Assembly: GCA_009602725.1 (NCBI GenBank)
Contig: WELB01000020.1
Location: 78,948 to 91,504 of the forward strand
From: Spirogloea muscicola
Lineage: Eukaryota > Streptophyta > Zygnematophyceae > Spirogloeales > Spirogloeaceae
Direction of reading: 5' to 3'
Length of the DNA: 12,557 nt
The notes under the pieces are model-generated. The model had not been told where the DNA came from. It saw nothing but the letters and a program-made list of their open reading frames with translations, and made no database searches. A program made the position numbers and the translations under genes. How positions within the stretch are numbered: the first letter of the stretch is position 1; each line of letters begins with the position of its first letter. Below are positions 1 through 12,399 of the stretch, piece after piece.

Positions 1-3000
<3,000 letters not shown>

Positions 3001-3393
3001 ATCAATGAGTATGAGTCAGCTAGGCCGTCCAGGCCTCTGCAACCTTCTCGCTCATCCTTTGTCAGATACTTGTGACCTGCTTCAAGTACATATTCACCTG
3101 GATGACTACCTGCTGCGTGGCGTGTGGCTGAGCTACAAGGGGATGGGCACAGGCCTTTGTCCTCACTTGTGCATTTTGCACATCAAGGATGGTCTTTGAC
3201 GTCTTCCCTGCGGCCCTTTCTGGCGGCTGAATCTTTGCAGATGCCCTTGTGGAGAACAGGTGTCCTAAATCGAGCTGACTTGTGTACCTCTAAAACCTTG
3301 TTGCCTACACGACGACGAGTGTTGGAGAACCTAACTAGAGAACCTCGGCCGGGAAGCCGGCATTTGGTAAAACTTCTGCACAATTGTTGCAGG
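3001..3393. other. Convergent 3' intergenic region between BSK-like gene and EXO70
   Basis: There are 393 bases between the two stop codons, and the genes converge, so both 3' UTRs must end here or overlap. I found no conserved coding sequence and no clear AATAAA signal on the plus strand. A small perfect hairpin (5-bp stem GCCGG/CCGGC, GAAG loop) lies at 3348-3361; its role is unknown. Confidence 0.6.
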
Positions 3394-6300
3394 TCATTTC
3401 CAAGGAGAGTCTCCGCGCTGGCTAGGTGACCGCAGTAGCAGGGAAGCCTGAAATAGGTCTCCTACGATGCGCTCCACATCAGCTGGTTGGAATCTGAGGT
3501 ACTTGTCTGGATGACGCCCATTCTCTGCGCCACAAACAGACATACCTATGTCATAAGGTGAAATCAAATTTAGCGACACGATAGACACAACAGAAGCATC
3601 AATGATGTGATCGTGACCTCACCTATCAAGCCGCCATACTTTGCACAGAAAGCTCGGTACGTCGGCACCAGCCGTGAGGTTATCTGCTGCCGCACTGTCT
3701 CCCTCAACTGCAAGGGCCAGCTGGCAAGGTCAGGCCATGATCCCTCTGGCCACAGGTGAACAAGAAGGCTGCAACAAGTGGTGAGATTCCACGACGACGC
3801 CGGTAATGCACCGACCTGGGGGTCAGGAATGACCCATGAGATGTGGGCACGGTGCGCCTCCTCAAGAAAGTTGTTGAACTGCCGCAAACGTTCCTTGAGG
3901 ATGTTTCGAGACACTGCCCCGTGCATCACCGCAAACAGTGGCCCAGAAGCTCCGCCGTGACTGTGGTTCTGCAGACCCTCCTCCTTAAGGCTAGCCAGCA
4001 CCCTCCCCCAGGCACACCTCAGGTACTCCTCTGCGTACTGCCGCACCATGCTCTCATGACGCTCTAGCCACTCGGGGCCAACCATGTTCTGCAGCTCGGA
4101 CGCCCTCACCTGGAACAGCACATGAGAGCATAGATGTCACATCAATGTAAGGCAGCTCAACAAGATCCACAGTAAAGTACTACTCTAAACGAGGTGCACA
4201 CTTTGCTTGGGAAGCACCTCCAATATCACGTACTGTATGTTATTGCTTGTGGAATACCTTCATTGTCATGTATTGAATGTTGTTCATCAGGAAGAGGCTG
4301 GACAGTGCAGGCTCCCTGTAGAGCCTAGACTTCATGTCCAGATTTGAGTGCAGCACGTGCAGCTTCCACATTGTGCTGGCTGACAATGCATCGACCCGCC
4401 TCCTGTGCGTCCTCGTCGGCGTTTCTCTCCAACTCATGCCTGCCCTCTGCAGGCTTGGCCCTGCATTCCTCTCCTCAGACAGCCGGCCTGCCTCTCCCCC
4501 CCCCTCAGCATCATTGTCATCTTCATCCTCGGTCTCGTCCTCCCCAAGATACTCGTCTTCGGTAGATTGGTCGGCTGCAGCAGTGGACTGCATCTGTGCA
4601 GCAGACCCAGCCAATACGACGTTGAAGGAAGATGGATACAAGGAGAGTGGTGGTAAGGCATGGCTACAGATGTCACTATCATGTAGTAGCACGACCGGGG
4701 AAGGAGATACCCTGGGGAGGGCTATAGAAGCGGCATCCTCTGAGAAAAGCTTCCGTAGAGTCTTGCGGTAGTCGTAGAGGACCACGAGGTAGTTGACCAC
4801 ATAGCGCGTGAGCGGGTGCACTCCGCCGCCAGCAGCAGGTGTCTTGGTGGCATCGCGCTCAATGGCATTCTCAAACTTGGCAAATATGCTCCTCGCAGCC
4901 TCATTTAGGCGCTGCAGCGCCAGGTGCGCCTCCTCCCGCAGGGACTGGCAAGGGTGGCCTCGGAACACCGATTCCACGGCTGGCAGTAGGTCTCTGACTA
5001 CCTCGCACATCTGGAGTGAACGTGAATTGCAGCGACCTCCTTCAGCATCTAGGGCAGTCCATGCCTTGTGTTGCTTCTGCTGATGTAAAAGTCCAACAGC
5101 TGCACATCCAGGACAATGCTGAAACTGCGAGCTCACCTCCAGGATCCGGAACAGCTTCTCAGGTGAGCGCTTGCCAGTAGCCACAGCCTCGCTGAACCCA
5201 AGCAGCGCACGCATCCCGCTCTTGGCAACTTCTGCAAAGCAAACCTCGCCATACTGCACACAGGCTTCGACAAGCAATGCTCATTCTCATGGCTTGCCTC
5301 CTCAGCCGCTGACCAACCAGCGGCCTGCGTGACTGGGAGGCCAGATCCTCATGTCCTTTGCATAAAGCATTCAAGTTGGCAAGAGCATGACATGAAGCAC
5401 AGAAAAATACCTGGGCTGCTCCAACCATGACCTGCTCGCACAAATGCCTTTCACTGCCGAGCAGCACGCGGACTGCAACTCCCATGTACTGCACGCTCGT
5501 CAGCCAAGAGACGTGCCCACCAGGCGCCTTCCCCTATCACTTCTCAGTTCAGGACAATGAGGAGGTGGAAAGCTTCCCTGCTTCTGCTCCGCTGTCTGCT
5601 ATACTTCATCAGAGGCAGCTAAGGGAGGCAAGGGGGACATGAACGACCATGGACCTGCAGCCAGCTGATGACGCGCTTCTCCAGCGCAGGCCAAGGCAGC
5701 TTGAGCAGCTGTTCCTGTGCGAGGGGCTGCATGAACAAGGTTCAAAATGCATGAGGATGCTGCGAGCGCAGCAGCATGAGATGAAAAGCTCCTGCAGGGG
5801 GCATGCTGTTGCCTCACCATCGCACCCAGGCGGTCCAGGCTCTCCTCTACAACGGCGCGCCGTGCTTCGCTATAGGCATGACACATCCTTCTTGCATACT
5901 GTGGCCCTGCAACAACCACCGATCAAAGAGCTCCAACATCCGTCAAGAAGCCGACCAAGCCCTGTTCATGTGTTGTGCCGGTGCAGGTACGGATGACTTC
6001 ACGAGCCAGAGTACAAGGGTGCGCAGGAGAAGAGAAGTCCTTGCCTGCATTTGCCATGCGCGTGGAGATCTCCTGCAAGGAGGCAATGGTGCGGTCCGGG
6101 AGCAGCGGCAGCGTGAGGCGGGACTGGTGGCCAGAGTTGGAGGCGCCGAACGCGCTCAAGTGCCGCCGGCGCTCGTCCTCGTCCTCGTCGTCCGAGTCGC
6201 CGGGGTCGTCGTCTTGCGTCCAGAGGGCGTGGGCAGGGCCGCTCTCGTCCTCGCTGCTCGTCGAGTCGTCGGCCACGGAGGCCGAGGACGGCGTCTGCGG

Positions 6301-7288
6301 CCGCCCCTGGGGCAGCTGCAGCTGGTGGTGGCGCCCCAGGGCCAGGCGCGACAGCGAGGGGGTGTTGGAGGCGGAAAAGGGGGAGGACGGGGACGGGAAC
6401 ATGGCGTCGCCGTCCAGGGAGAGGGCTCGGGAGCGCGGAGCCGGGGAGGAGGCGGCGGAGGGCGTGGCGGCGGCCAGGATGGGGTTGAGGCGCGGGTTGG
6501 GGTAGCGGTTGAGGTAGGGGTCGTCCAGGATGGCCACCGCCTCGTAGATGTGCACGGGGTCCACGGACGCGCTGTCGGCGAGGAGGATGTGCAGAAACTC
6601 GGTCTCCAGGCGCGCCATGGCGACGTGCAGGAGCTTCAGGGCGCGGCCCAGCGAACCGCTGCTGCGCCCCGACGCCCCCAGCTCCGCCGCGGACTGCAGC
6701 AGCGCGTCCACCGCGGCGATGTAGCTCTCGGCGTCCTGCCGGGGCCCGCTCCAGATGCGCGAGCTGCGGTGGCCGTGCTCCTCCCACGACAGCACGCGCT
6801 CCCCCGGGGAGCCCACCCACGCCTCCGGCTCGCCAGCGCTGGCCTCGGGCGGGCCGCCGGGCTGCGGCAGGTCCTGCGCGCGGGCAGTGGCACCACGCCC
6901 CGCTGCTCGCACGTCAGAGGGCCGGGCGAAGCAATGCCTGGCGCTGGCATGGCCTCGGCCGGCGGTGGGGGACTGGTGTGGGGGCTGCTGCGCCGGTCGC
7001 AGCGTCCTTCACCTCGCCTCGCGGCGTGGGGGACGGGGCGGCGCGCCGCAGGTACTCCGGCGGCGGCGGCGGCGGCGCGGGCTGCGCGGCGGCGGCGACG
7101 GCGTCGCCGAGGTCGGCGAAGCGGGTGTCGAAGGAGCCGAAGATGCGGATCATGTCGGCGGTCACGTCGTGGCCGTGCGACAGGCTGTGCACGATCTGCT
7201 GCGCCGTCGCCAGCACCTTGTCCTCGCCGTCCAGCGCCGCGGCGGCGGCGGCGGCGGCGGCGGCCGCGTCGCCGGCGGCGGCGGCCAT
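3394..7288 (-). CDS. EXO70: EXO70 exocyst complex subunit
   Basis: Exons (minus, 5' to 3'): 7288-7013, 6873-6045, 5906-5818, 5714-5655, 5488-5411, 5253-5137, 5010-4258, 4109-3816, 3707-3623 and 3524-3394, about 903 residues (usual plant length 600-700). EXO70 binds plasma-membrane phosphoinositides and tethers secretory vesicles as part of the octameric exocyst. Visible family landmarks: KVLATAQQIV near residue 22; ESYIAAVDALL and LETEFLHILL (about 140-190); IASLQEISTRMANAG (about 355-369) running into YARRMCHAYSEARR; AVRVLLGSERHLC; SPEKLFRILE (about 475-483); FAKFENAI; GGGVHPLTRYVVNYL (about 544-558); LYREPALSSLFLMNNIQY; GPEWLERHESMVRQYAEEY; WVIPDPQ; LVPTYRAFCAKYG; and the C-terminal block NGRHPDKYLRFQPADVERIV. 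Extra length comes from a poly-Ala N-terminus, a Ser/Pro-then-acidic insert at about 229-331 and an acidic insert at about 632-660. The gene lies head to head with CLPTM1 and tail to tail with the BSK-like gene. Confidence 0.95.
3708..3815 (-). other. 108-base stop-free, frame-preserving intron in EXO70
   Basis: The donor is CCCCAG|GTCGGT and the acceptor is CCCTTGCAG|TTGAGG (minus strand). Splicing gives SWVIPDPQ-LRETVRQQ, as in other EXO70 proteins (form SWVVPDSKLRDE). The intron is exactly 36 codons and fully open, so retention would add 36 hydrophobic and Trp-rich residues inside the C-terminal helical bundle. Confidence 0.8.
4594..4710 (-). other. Possible fourth stop-free intron in EXO70 exon 7
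   Basis: On the minus strand CCCAGG|GTATCT and CTGCACAG|ATGCAG bracket 117 bases (39 codons, phase 0 on both sides, no stop). The segment lies in a variable loop between the conserved LRKLFSEDAASIALPR and the acidic stretch, so homology cannot tell coding sequence from intron. In the gene model it is counted as coding. Confidence 0.35.
5011..5136 (-). other. 126-base stop-free, frame-preserving intron in EXO70
   Basis: The donor is CTGGAG|GTGAGC and the acceptor is TTCACTCCAG|ATGTGC (minus strand). Splicing joins KLFRILE to MCEVVRDLLP, matching the family pattern KLF(R/K)(L/I)(L/I)D-hydrophobic-LLPDLE. The intron is 42 codons in frame with no stop. Both splice sites are strong, so removal is the expected main outcome. 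Confidence 0.8.
5907..6044 (-). other. GC-AG intron in EXO70
   Basis: The minus-strand exon ends ATGCAG and the intron starts GCAAGG, close to the GC-AG donor consensus GCAAGT. The acceptor is TTGTTGCAG|GGCCAC. This join yields RMANAG-PQYARRMCHAY, matching the family RM-x-x-AGY...VY block. Reading through instead hits a stop about 40 codons on. Confidence 0.75.
6157..6465 (-). other. Ser/Pro-rich then acidic disordered insert within EXO70
   Basis: Residues about 229-331 of the EXO70 model are low complexity: first Ser/Pro/Ala with several SP and TP pairs (for example FPSPSSPFS), then a strongly acidic run containing TSSEDES and DSDDEDEDE. They sit between the conserved N-terminal helices (DPYLNRYPNP) and the LPDRTIASLQEI block. 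A similar but shorter acidic loop exists in many EXO70 proteins; this one is unusually long. It is predicted to be disordered and a possible phosphorylation target, by inference from composition. Confidence 0.7.
7236..7285. repeat. (GCC/GGC)n triplet tract coding poly-Ala in EXO70
   Basis: A nearly pure run of GCG/GGC triplets, read on the minus strand as about 11 consecutive alanines plus a shorter upstream run, forms the N-terminus of EXO70 directly before LDGEDKVLATAQ. Such tracts slip during replication and sequencing, so the alanine count and the exact start region are uncertain. Confidence 0.8.
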
Positions 7289-7372
7289 GGTCACGCGGGN
7301 TCGCCCGGCGGCGGCCGCGCGCCCGCCGCCGCCGGCGGCGGCGGCCAGAGCTTCATATTCTCGCTGCTGCGC
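7286..7372. promoter_or_regulatory. Head-to-head start region of EXO70 and CLPTM1, with an N at 7300
   Basis: The palindrome CCATGG at 7285-7290 contains an ATG on each strand: EXO70 starts at 7288 (-) and ATG 7287 (+) could start CLPTM1. Only about 100 bases separate the conserved parts of the two proteins, so the promoters must lie in each other's coding or leader sequence, or the assembly is compressed here. The N at 7300 marks at least one unresolved base. No TATA-like motif is visible. Confidence 0.5.
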
Positions 7373-10300
7373 ATGGCGGCCTTCTGGTACATCGCGTCCA
7401 CGTTCTTCGGCAAGAAGGCGCCGCGTGACCCCGCGGCGCTTGCGCACAACCTCTTCGCGCCCGACGAGCGCCTGGTCTGCCCTCTCAGGATTCTGTCTCG
7501 CACCCGATCCCCCGCTCTGGCCATGGCCGCGGCGTGGAGGCCCTCACGTTGGCCCTCTCGCCCCCCCCCCCACGACGGGCGCAGGACGTGTGGGTGTACC
7601 TGTCCGAGGACCCCGCCTTCGCCGATCTGGGCAGCGAGGAGGCGCTGGTGTGGTACGAGAGCTCGCTGCCCTACGCCTCCCACAAGCCCGGCAACGAGCG
7701 CACCTCCCAGTACTCCTACAAGCCGTCCCACGTGAGTTGTCAGCTGCTTCTCGCCGCCGCCCCCCCAGCTCGGCGCACGCCGATCCGGCCCGCAAAGCTG
7801 CCTTTTCGTGGCAAGGAGACAGCGAAACAAGCAAAGGTCTCATCGACAGTATGGGAAGGTGGAGGGGTGGCAGGACGGAGGAAGTGGGCTCTGAACTCTT
7901 TGCATCATGGAGCCCTGCATATCAGAAGGGGTGAGGGCACGCCCGCACAAGGTGGCTGGTCGCAGCCCCCTTCATGGCTAAGGAGCATTCAGCGTCGCAA
8001 CCGGCAGCTGAGAGATTTCTGATGTCGAGCAGGCAGTCCAGCACAATGCCACGGTGTACGCGCACATCTTCGTTGCCAGAACCGGATACTCGCCCGACCC
8101 CAACGACCCAACTTACGATTCTTCCGCCACCTTCAATGCCAGCCACCGTAAGCTCCTGCCCTGGAAAAGTACAGTGGTCATCTGCATTCTCCTCGAGCAT
8201 CAGCATCGAGCTTCACGGAGCCAAGATAGCTGCAATCAGAGGAGGTTCAGAGTGGAGGAGTAGACTGATGGGGGTTTCTGAGAGCTACCCAAGTGCGTAT
8301 AGTCAGTTGTACAGGGCATGCAAGAAATCAGGGTGGGCGAGATCAAAGTGGGCTAGGCCAAGTTGGCTAGGCTACCTTCCTGAGCGCACTTGTCTGGCTA
8401 GATCATGAGAGTGACCTGCATGACGAGGAGGCCTGGTCAGCGCTGTTTGCATTTTAACATCGCTGGTGGTGGAATCTTTGGGCAGCTCTCATTGTCTATG
8501 CGAAGAGACCCAAGTTGGACAAGCGCAAAAACCTCCTGGGGGCCGCTGTGAACGAGGTAAAGCCCAGTCGATTTTTTTGAAGATCGTGCAGTTGGCCTTG
8601 TGGCAGCGGCCATGGTCAAGCTGCCGGAGGGACTTCGCATTTCCTGTACGCTTCCAAGCATCACTTGTACTGGATGCTGCATATTGAATTGCTCACAAGC
8701 GTGGATTCTGCTTGACAGGAGTCTGCCAAGAATCTCTTGAACGAAAAGGACAAGGTCAATGACAAGGAGACTGAGGGAGCCGATGAGGGCACTGATGTGG
8801 ATGTGAAGGATGGAGGTGATGAGGACGATGATGAACCACAAGAGTGGATCGCCTATTGGAAGCCTAACATGACCATTGCCCTCATCGAAGATTTCACCAA
8901 GTCAGTCACTCTTGCCTTGGGGCTGTCATGTTCTCAGGTCATTGTGGCAAGGTCGCATTTGTTGCCATATATCTAGCTCATCAACTATCGGAATTTCCTA
9001 TCTCTGCATATTGGGAGGTAAGGCTGGTATACTGATTATCTACCTCTTCTTTCGCCTACAGTTACCCAAAAAATCAGGTGCCGGATCCAATTCGGCAATG
9101 TATCCTGATACATGTCTGGCTGTGAGCTTTATCATTGTGGCTCACAAACATGCTGGTTAAATGCTGACACTTGTTGAAGACATCCTCCGAAGTGCTGTAT
9201 ACCTGCTCCCCTTTCTTGTTGTTGAGATGATGCCTTGCCAAGGGGATTAGCTTGCAGCCACTCATTCTCAACCTTTGGCACCTTAACTCCCGTGCCCAAA
9301 GTCATGCGTTTTGATGAAGTGGGCAACTACTACCCCACTGTGTTTGTCAGCGACTTCTGGCTCCTGAGGGACAAGTGGATTCCCGTGAATGAGACTGTGG
9401 ACCAGCTACCATTGACAGTGTGGTTGGGATCTATGGGACTCTGGAAATGGCAGATTTATGTGCAAATGGAGCAGTCTTTCAAGATACAGGCCAGTTTTGG
9501 CAGCATGGTGGAGGGAGAGTCTGACGAGCTCAAGGTTTGAACCTATATGAGCTGTCCAGCCTGCAGCAACACTTGTCACAAGTCAAAATTACTGCTCTGC
9601 TGTGGTTGCTTTTGGTCTTTGAGTTCTCTGCAGACAACAAGGTCCCGTATGTGTTGATGACAATAAACTCAGCTCAGTCTGCCTTGTGTGTCTGTCGACA
9701 GCGTGTATTCTTGGAAGGCAACCCTGTCCTACTGGCTATTACAGTGGTCGTCTCCATCTTCCATTCCGTCTTTGACTTCCTCGCCTTCAAAAATGGTCTC
9801 TGTGACAGATCCTGCTTTTATGTCTTCTTGTCAGCTGAGGCCACGTAGTCTGCATGCAGGCCTTGCGGCAGAAGTTCTTGGAGGCTTTGCAGAATAACCT
9901 GTTCTCTGATACATTGTGCCAATGTGCTTGCAAGCCGGTACATGCTCTTTATGCCACGAAGCCATACTTGTCAGGAGTTAGTGCAAGAGATGCTCTCCCA
10001 CTTGGGCAGTATGCATTTTGCAACTCAATGATCCATGGTGGAGTATGTGATGCCTTTAGCTCACATGTGCTGTGGTGTGGCACAGATATACAATTCTGGA
10101 ACTCAAACAAGTCGATGGAGGGTTTGTCCGCGCGTTCAGTTGTGATGAACTTCGTCTGTCAACTTATCATTTTCCTGTACTTACTCGACAATGAGACCAG
10201 CTGGATGATCCTCATCAGCTCTGCTTGCGGTTGCGCCATCGAGTTCTGGAAGATTGGCAAGGCTATGCACATAACGGTGAGCGCAGGCCTTCGACATTCA

Positions 10301-11723
10301 ATGGTGTGCCTGACAGCAGCTTGTGAGAAGTTTGTAGAGACGGCCCGCATGCTCTGGCTTGTTATGTCCTCATGGACTTTGTCGGACTGACTGGCTCTCC
10401 TTGATTCACATTGACTTCTTGTTTGCTCTCAGATTGATCGTAGCGGCCAGTTCCCTGTCCTTCGTTTCAAGGACAGAGAGTCGTATGCAAAGAATCAGAC
10501 CAAAGAGTATGATGCACAAGCGTCGAAGTATTTGGCATATGCTCTCTACCCACTGGTTTTTGGTTATGGAGTATACTCTCTCATGTACCAGTCACATAAG
10601 AGTTGGTACTCTTGGATCCTTTCTTCGCTTACGGGCTGTGTATATACTTTTGGTGAGTCAGAATCTGGCACGTGTTCAGAAGCAGAGAGAATGAGGATTT
10701 GACATTCTAATGCAAGCCGGGCGGCAGCATGTGGTGCATGCCCCATGCTTGCGTGGCAACAAGATAGCACGGTAGAATCAAGCTTTGTGGGTTCCCATGT
10801 GCTTTCCTTATGTTGTTTTGGACATTAAGAGTCCTGCTTTTGCACGGGTTGAGAAGTGCTTGCCACTAACGTAATGTCGATCTCCAGGCTTTATCATGAT
10901 GTGTCCACAACTTTTCATCAATTACAAGCTTAAGTCAGTGGCTCATTTGCCCTGGCGCCAAATGACTTACAAGTTCCTGAATACCATCATTGACGACCTG
11001 TTTGCATTCGTCATCAAGATGCCCCTGTTGCACCGTTTATCAGTTTTCCGGGATGGTAAGCATTTGCAGGGAGCTTCCTCTGCAGGCAATGTGCTCCTTT
11101 CTACTTTGCATCTGCTGCTGCAGAAGAGTTGGGGCTGCTTGATATGAGCTTTTGAGGAGTCATTTGAGAAGCAAGCTTGCCGTGTCGCCTTGCAGATATC
11201 ATCTTCTTGATATATCTGTACCAGAGGTGGATATATCCAGTGGACCAGAAACGAGTGAACGAGTTCGGCTTTGGGGGCAAAGAAGCCGATACTCCAGAGG
11301 CTCGCCTGGTGAGGGAATACTGCTGTCCTCAGGTTGCAGCACCTGTTGTCTTGTTCTATGTGAATGTTGTTTCTCCTCGTGAATCCCGAGAAGAAGGTGC
11401 TGAGTGTTGCTGGAGGGCTCTTTGCCTGCACGGTTGTCAGGTTGGCTGGAAGCTGGTGTTTGATGAAGTCGCTCATGAGGTTCTCACACACTCTTGTCGA
11501 GACCTTGCAGGCTGGTCCTCCACCTAACGCCGAGGTGGCAGGCTTGGCTGGAGCCATTGAGGGCGAGGCTGGTGGAGGTGATGCTCAAGCAGGAATAACG
11601 GAGGGTAGCTTGAGTAGAACAGTAGCTGGTGCTAGGTCCAGAGCAGACAGCAGCGACATTGTCACGGACAGGCCAGAGGCAGAGGCCCAAGCGGAGCAGC
11701 CCGGCGGCAAGAAGCTGCTGTGA
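7287..11723 (+). CDS. CLPTM1: CLPTM1-family multi-span membrane protein
   Basis: Exons: 7287(or 7373)-7474, 7585-7731, 8033-8147, 8486-8556, 8719-8900, 9062-9099, 9302-9534, 9702-9795, 10086-10276, 10433-10652, 10888-11055, 11196-11308 and 11511-11723. From in-frame ATG 7373 this gives 628 residues (plant homologues about 590). CLPTM1 proteins are ER/Golgi multi-span proteins; the human member retains GABA-A receptor subunits and its paralogue CLPTM1L scrambles a GPI precursor. Landmarks: QSFIFSLLRMAAFWYIA, WVYLSEDP, NATVYAHIFVARTGY, NYYPTVFVSDFWLLRDKW, GSMVEGESDELK, RVFLEGNP, HSVFDFLAFKNDIQFW, KSMEGLSARSVV, LYLLDNETSWMIL, HKSWYSWILSSLTGCVY, CPQLFINYKLKSVAHLPW, IIDDLFAFVIKMP and YLYQRWIYPVD. 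Membrane segments lie at about 304-325, 345-361, 366-382, 424-443, 449-470 and 521-535, plus an N-terminal one. The long lumen-type N-terminal half has NxS/T sites, and the tail is Ala/Gly/Glu-rich. Homology begins before ATG 7373, so the true start is probably ATG 7287, which is in frame only if the N at 7300 stands for two bases. Confidence 0.95.
9062..9099 (+). other. 38-base microexon of CLPTM1
   Basis: This exon codes for YPKNQVPDPIRQ plus split codons at both ends. It is bounded by CCTACAG before and GTATCC after. Joined to the next exon at 9302 it gives VPDPIRQFMRFDEV, which lines up with the human VPPPLDQYVKFDAV block, so the two boundaries are well supported. Confidence 0.8.
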
Positions 11724-12399
11724 AAGTAGCAGAGACCTCGGTATGAGCCTTTTGTGAATATTGCGCCAGGTGTTTCCCGTGGGCCTACGGTGATTTGCTT
11801 GCAAGAGCGTCCCCTTAGTCTTCAATGGATTCCTTGCAGGGCTGCCAGCCCCACTTGGAAGCCGAATGCGTGTTGAGTGATGGAGGGCCTCAGTGGCCAA
11901 GGACGAACCAAAGCACATGGTCAGATAGATGTACATCACCTGCTGCGGAGGGTGAGAGCCTGGGGCTGTGCCGGAGTAGCAGAGGAAAGGAGGAGGGGCT
12001 TGATGCTGCAGGTACAACATGCAGGTTGTCTCGAGGACGAGCTCTGACATGAGCTACTGAACTGTCGTCGGCTGAGGCACGTCCAGGATGGGCAGGCAGC
12101 TTCCGGGGGTTTCCATCCCAGGATGTGAGGCTCCTCACTCGTAACAACTAAGTGGTCCATCCTCCCCCGTTCTGCCATGGCCTCTTCAGGCCCCGCAGTC
12201 GCTGCTTAGCTCGTAGTTTGGCCCCTTCGAACCTTGTCAATTCTTTTCGGGCTGGCTTCTCACAGCCCTTGCCCCCTTTGGGAGAGCCACTCCTGGCTCT
12301 AGATTAACTGGTCGCGCTAGGTCGAGGGCGCCGCCGCCGCCGCCGCCACCCCTCCTAAACCCCGGGCCGCCGCCGGCATCGCTGCCGGCGGCGCCCGCC
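11724..12399. other. Intergenic region downstream of CLPTM1
   Basis: No recognisable gene is present. The first part is CLPTM1 3' UTR. A candidate 99-base UTR intron lies at 11741-11839 (CTCG|GTATGA to CCTTGCAG|GGCTGC), just 17 bases after the stop codon, with good splice sites but no other support. Reading frames on both strands from 11825 to 12178 show no family resemblance. The last 100 bases become CCG-rich, like the leader of the BSK-like gene. Confidence 0.45.

Noticed and set aside
5803-7428. 541-codon plus-strand open frame
   Set aside because: It lies antisense to the conserved EXO70 exons 1-3, has extreme Arg/Gly/Ala composition and matches no family; it is a product of high GC content.
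7561-7571. Run of 11 Cs as a regulatory G-quadruplex
   Set aside because: It is part of the pyrimidine tract before the CLPTM1 exon 2 acceptor, and there are not four separate G tracts nearby to support a quadruplex claim.
6755-7735. 326-codon plus-strand frame as the CLPTM1 coding start
   Set aside because: It does contain CLPTM1 exon 1, but its upstream part is antisense to EXO70 exons 1-2 and low complexity, so the start at 6755 is not credible.
8320-8375. Short repeated GTGGGCTAGG / GTTGGCTAGG words
   Set aside because: They are imperfect, only a few copies, and sit inside a CLPTM1 intron; no array structure or spacing regularity.
11484-12050. 188-codon minus-strand open frame
   Set aside because: It overlaps the last CLPTM1 exon antisense, shows no family resemblance and has no supporting splice or start context.
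12221-12241. TTCGAA motif resembling a tRNA T-loop
   Set aside because: The flanking bases cannot form the five-base T stem, and no acceptor or anticodon arm can be drawn around it on either strand.
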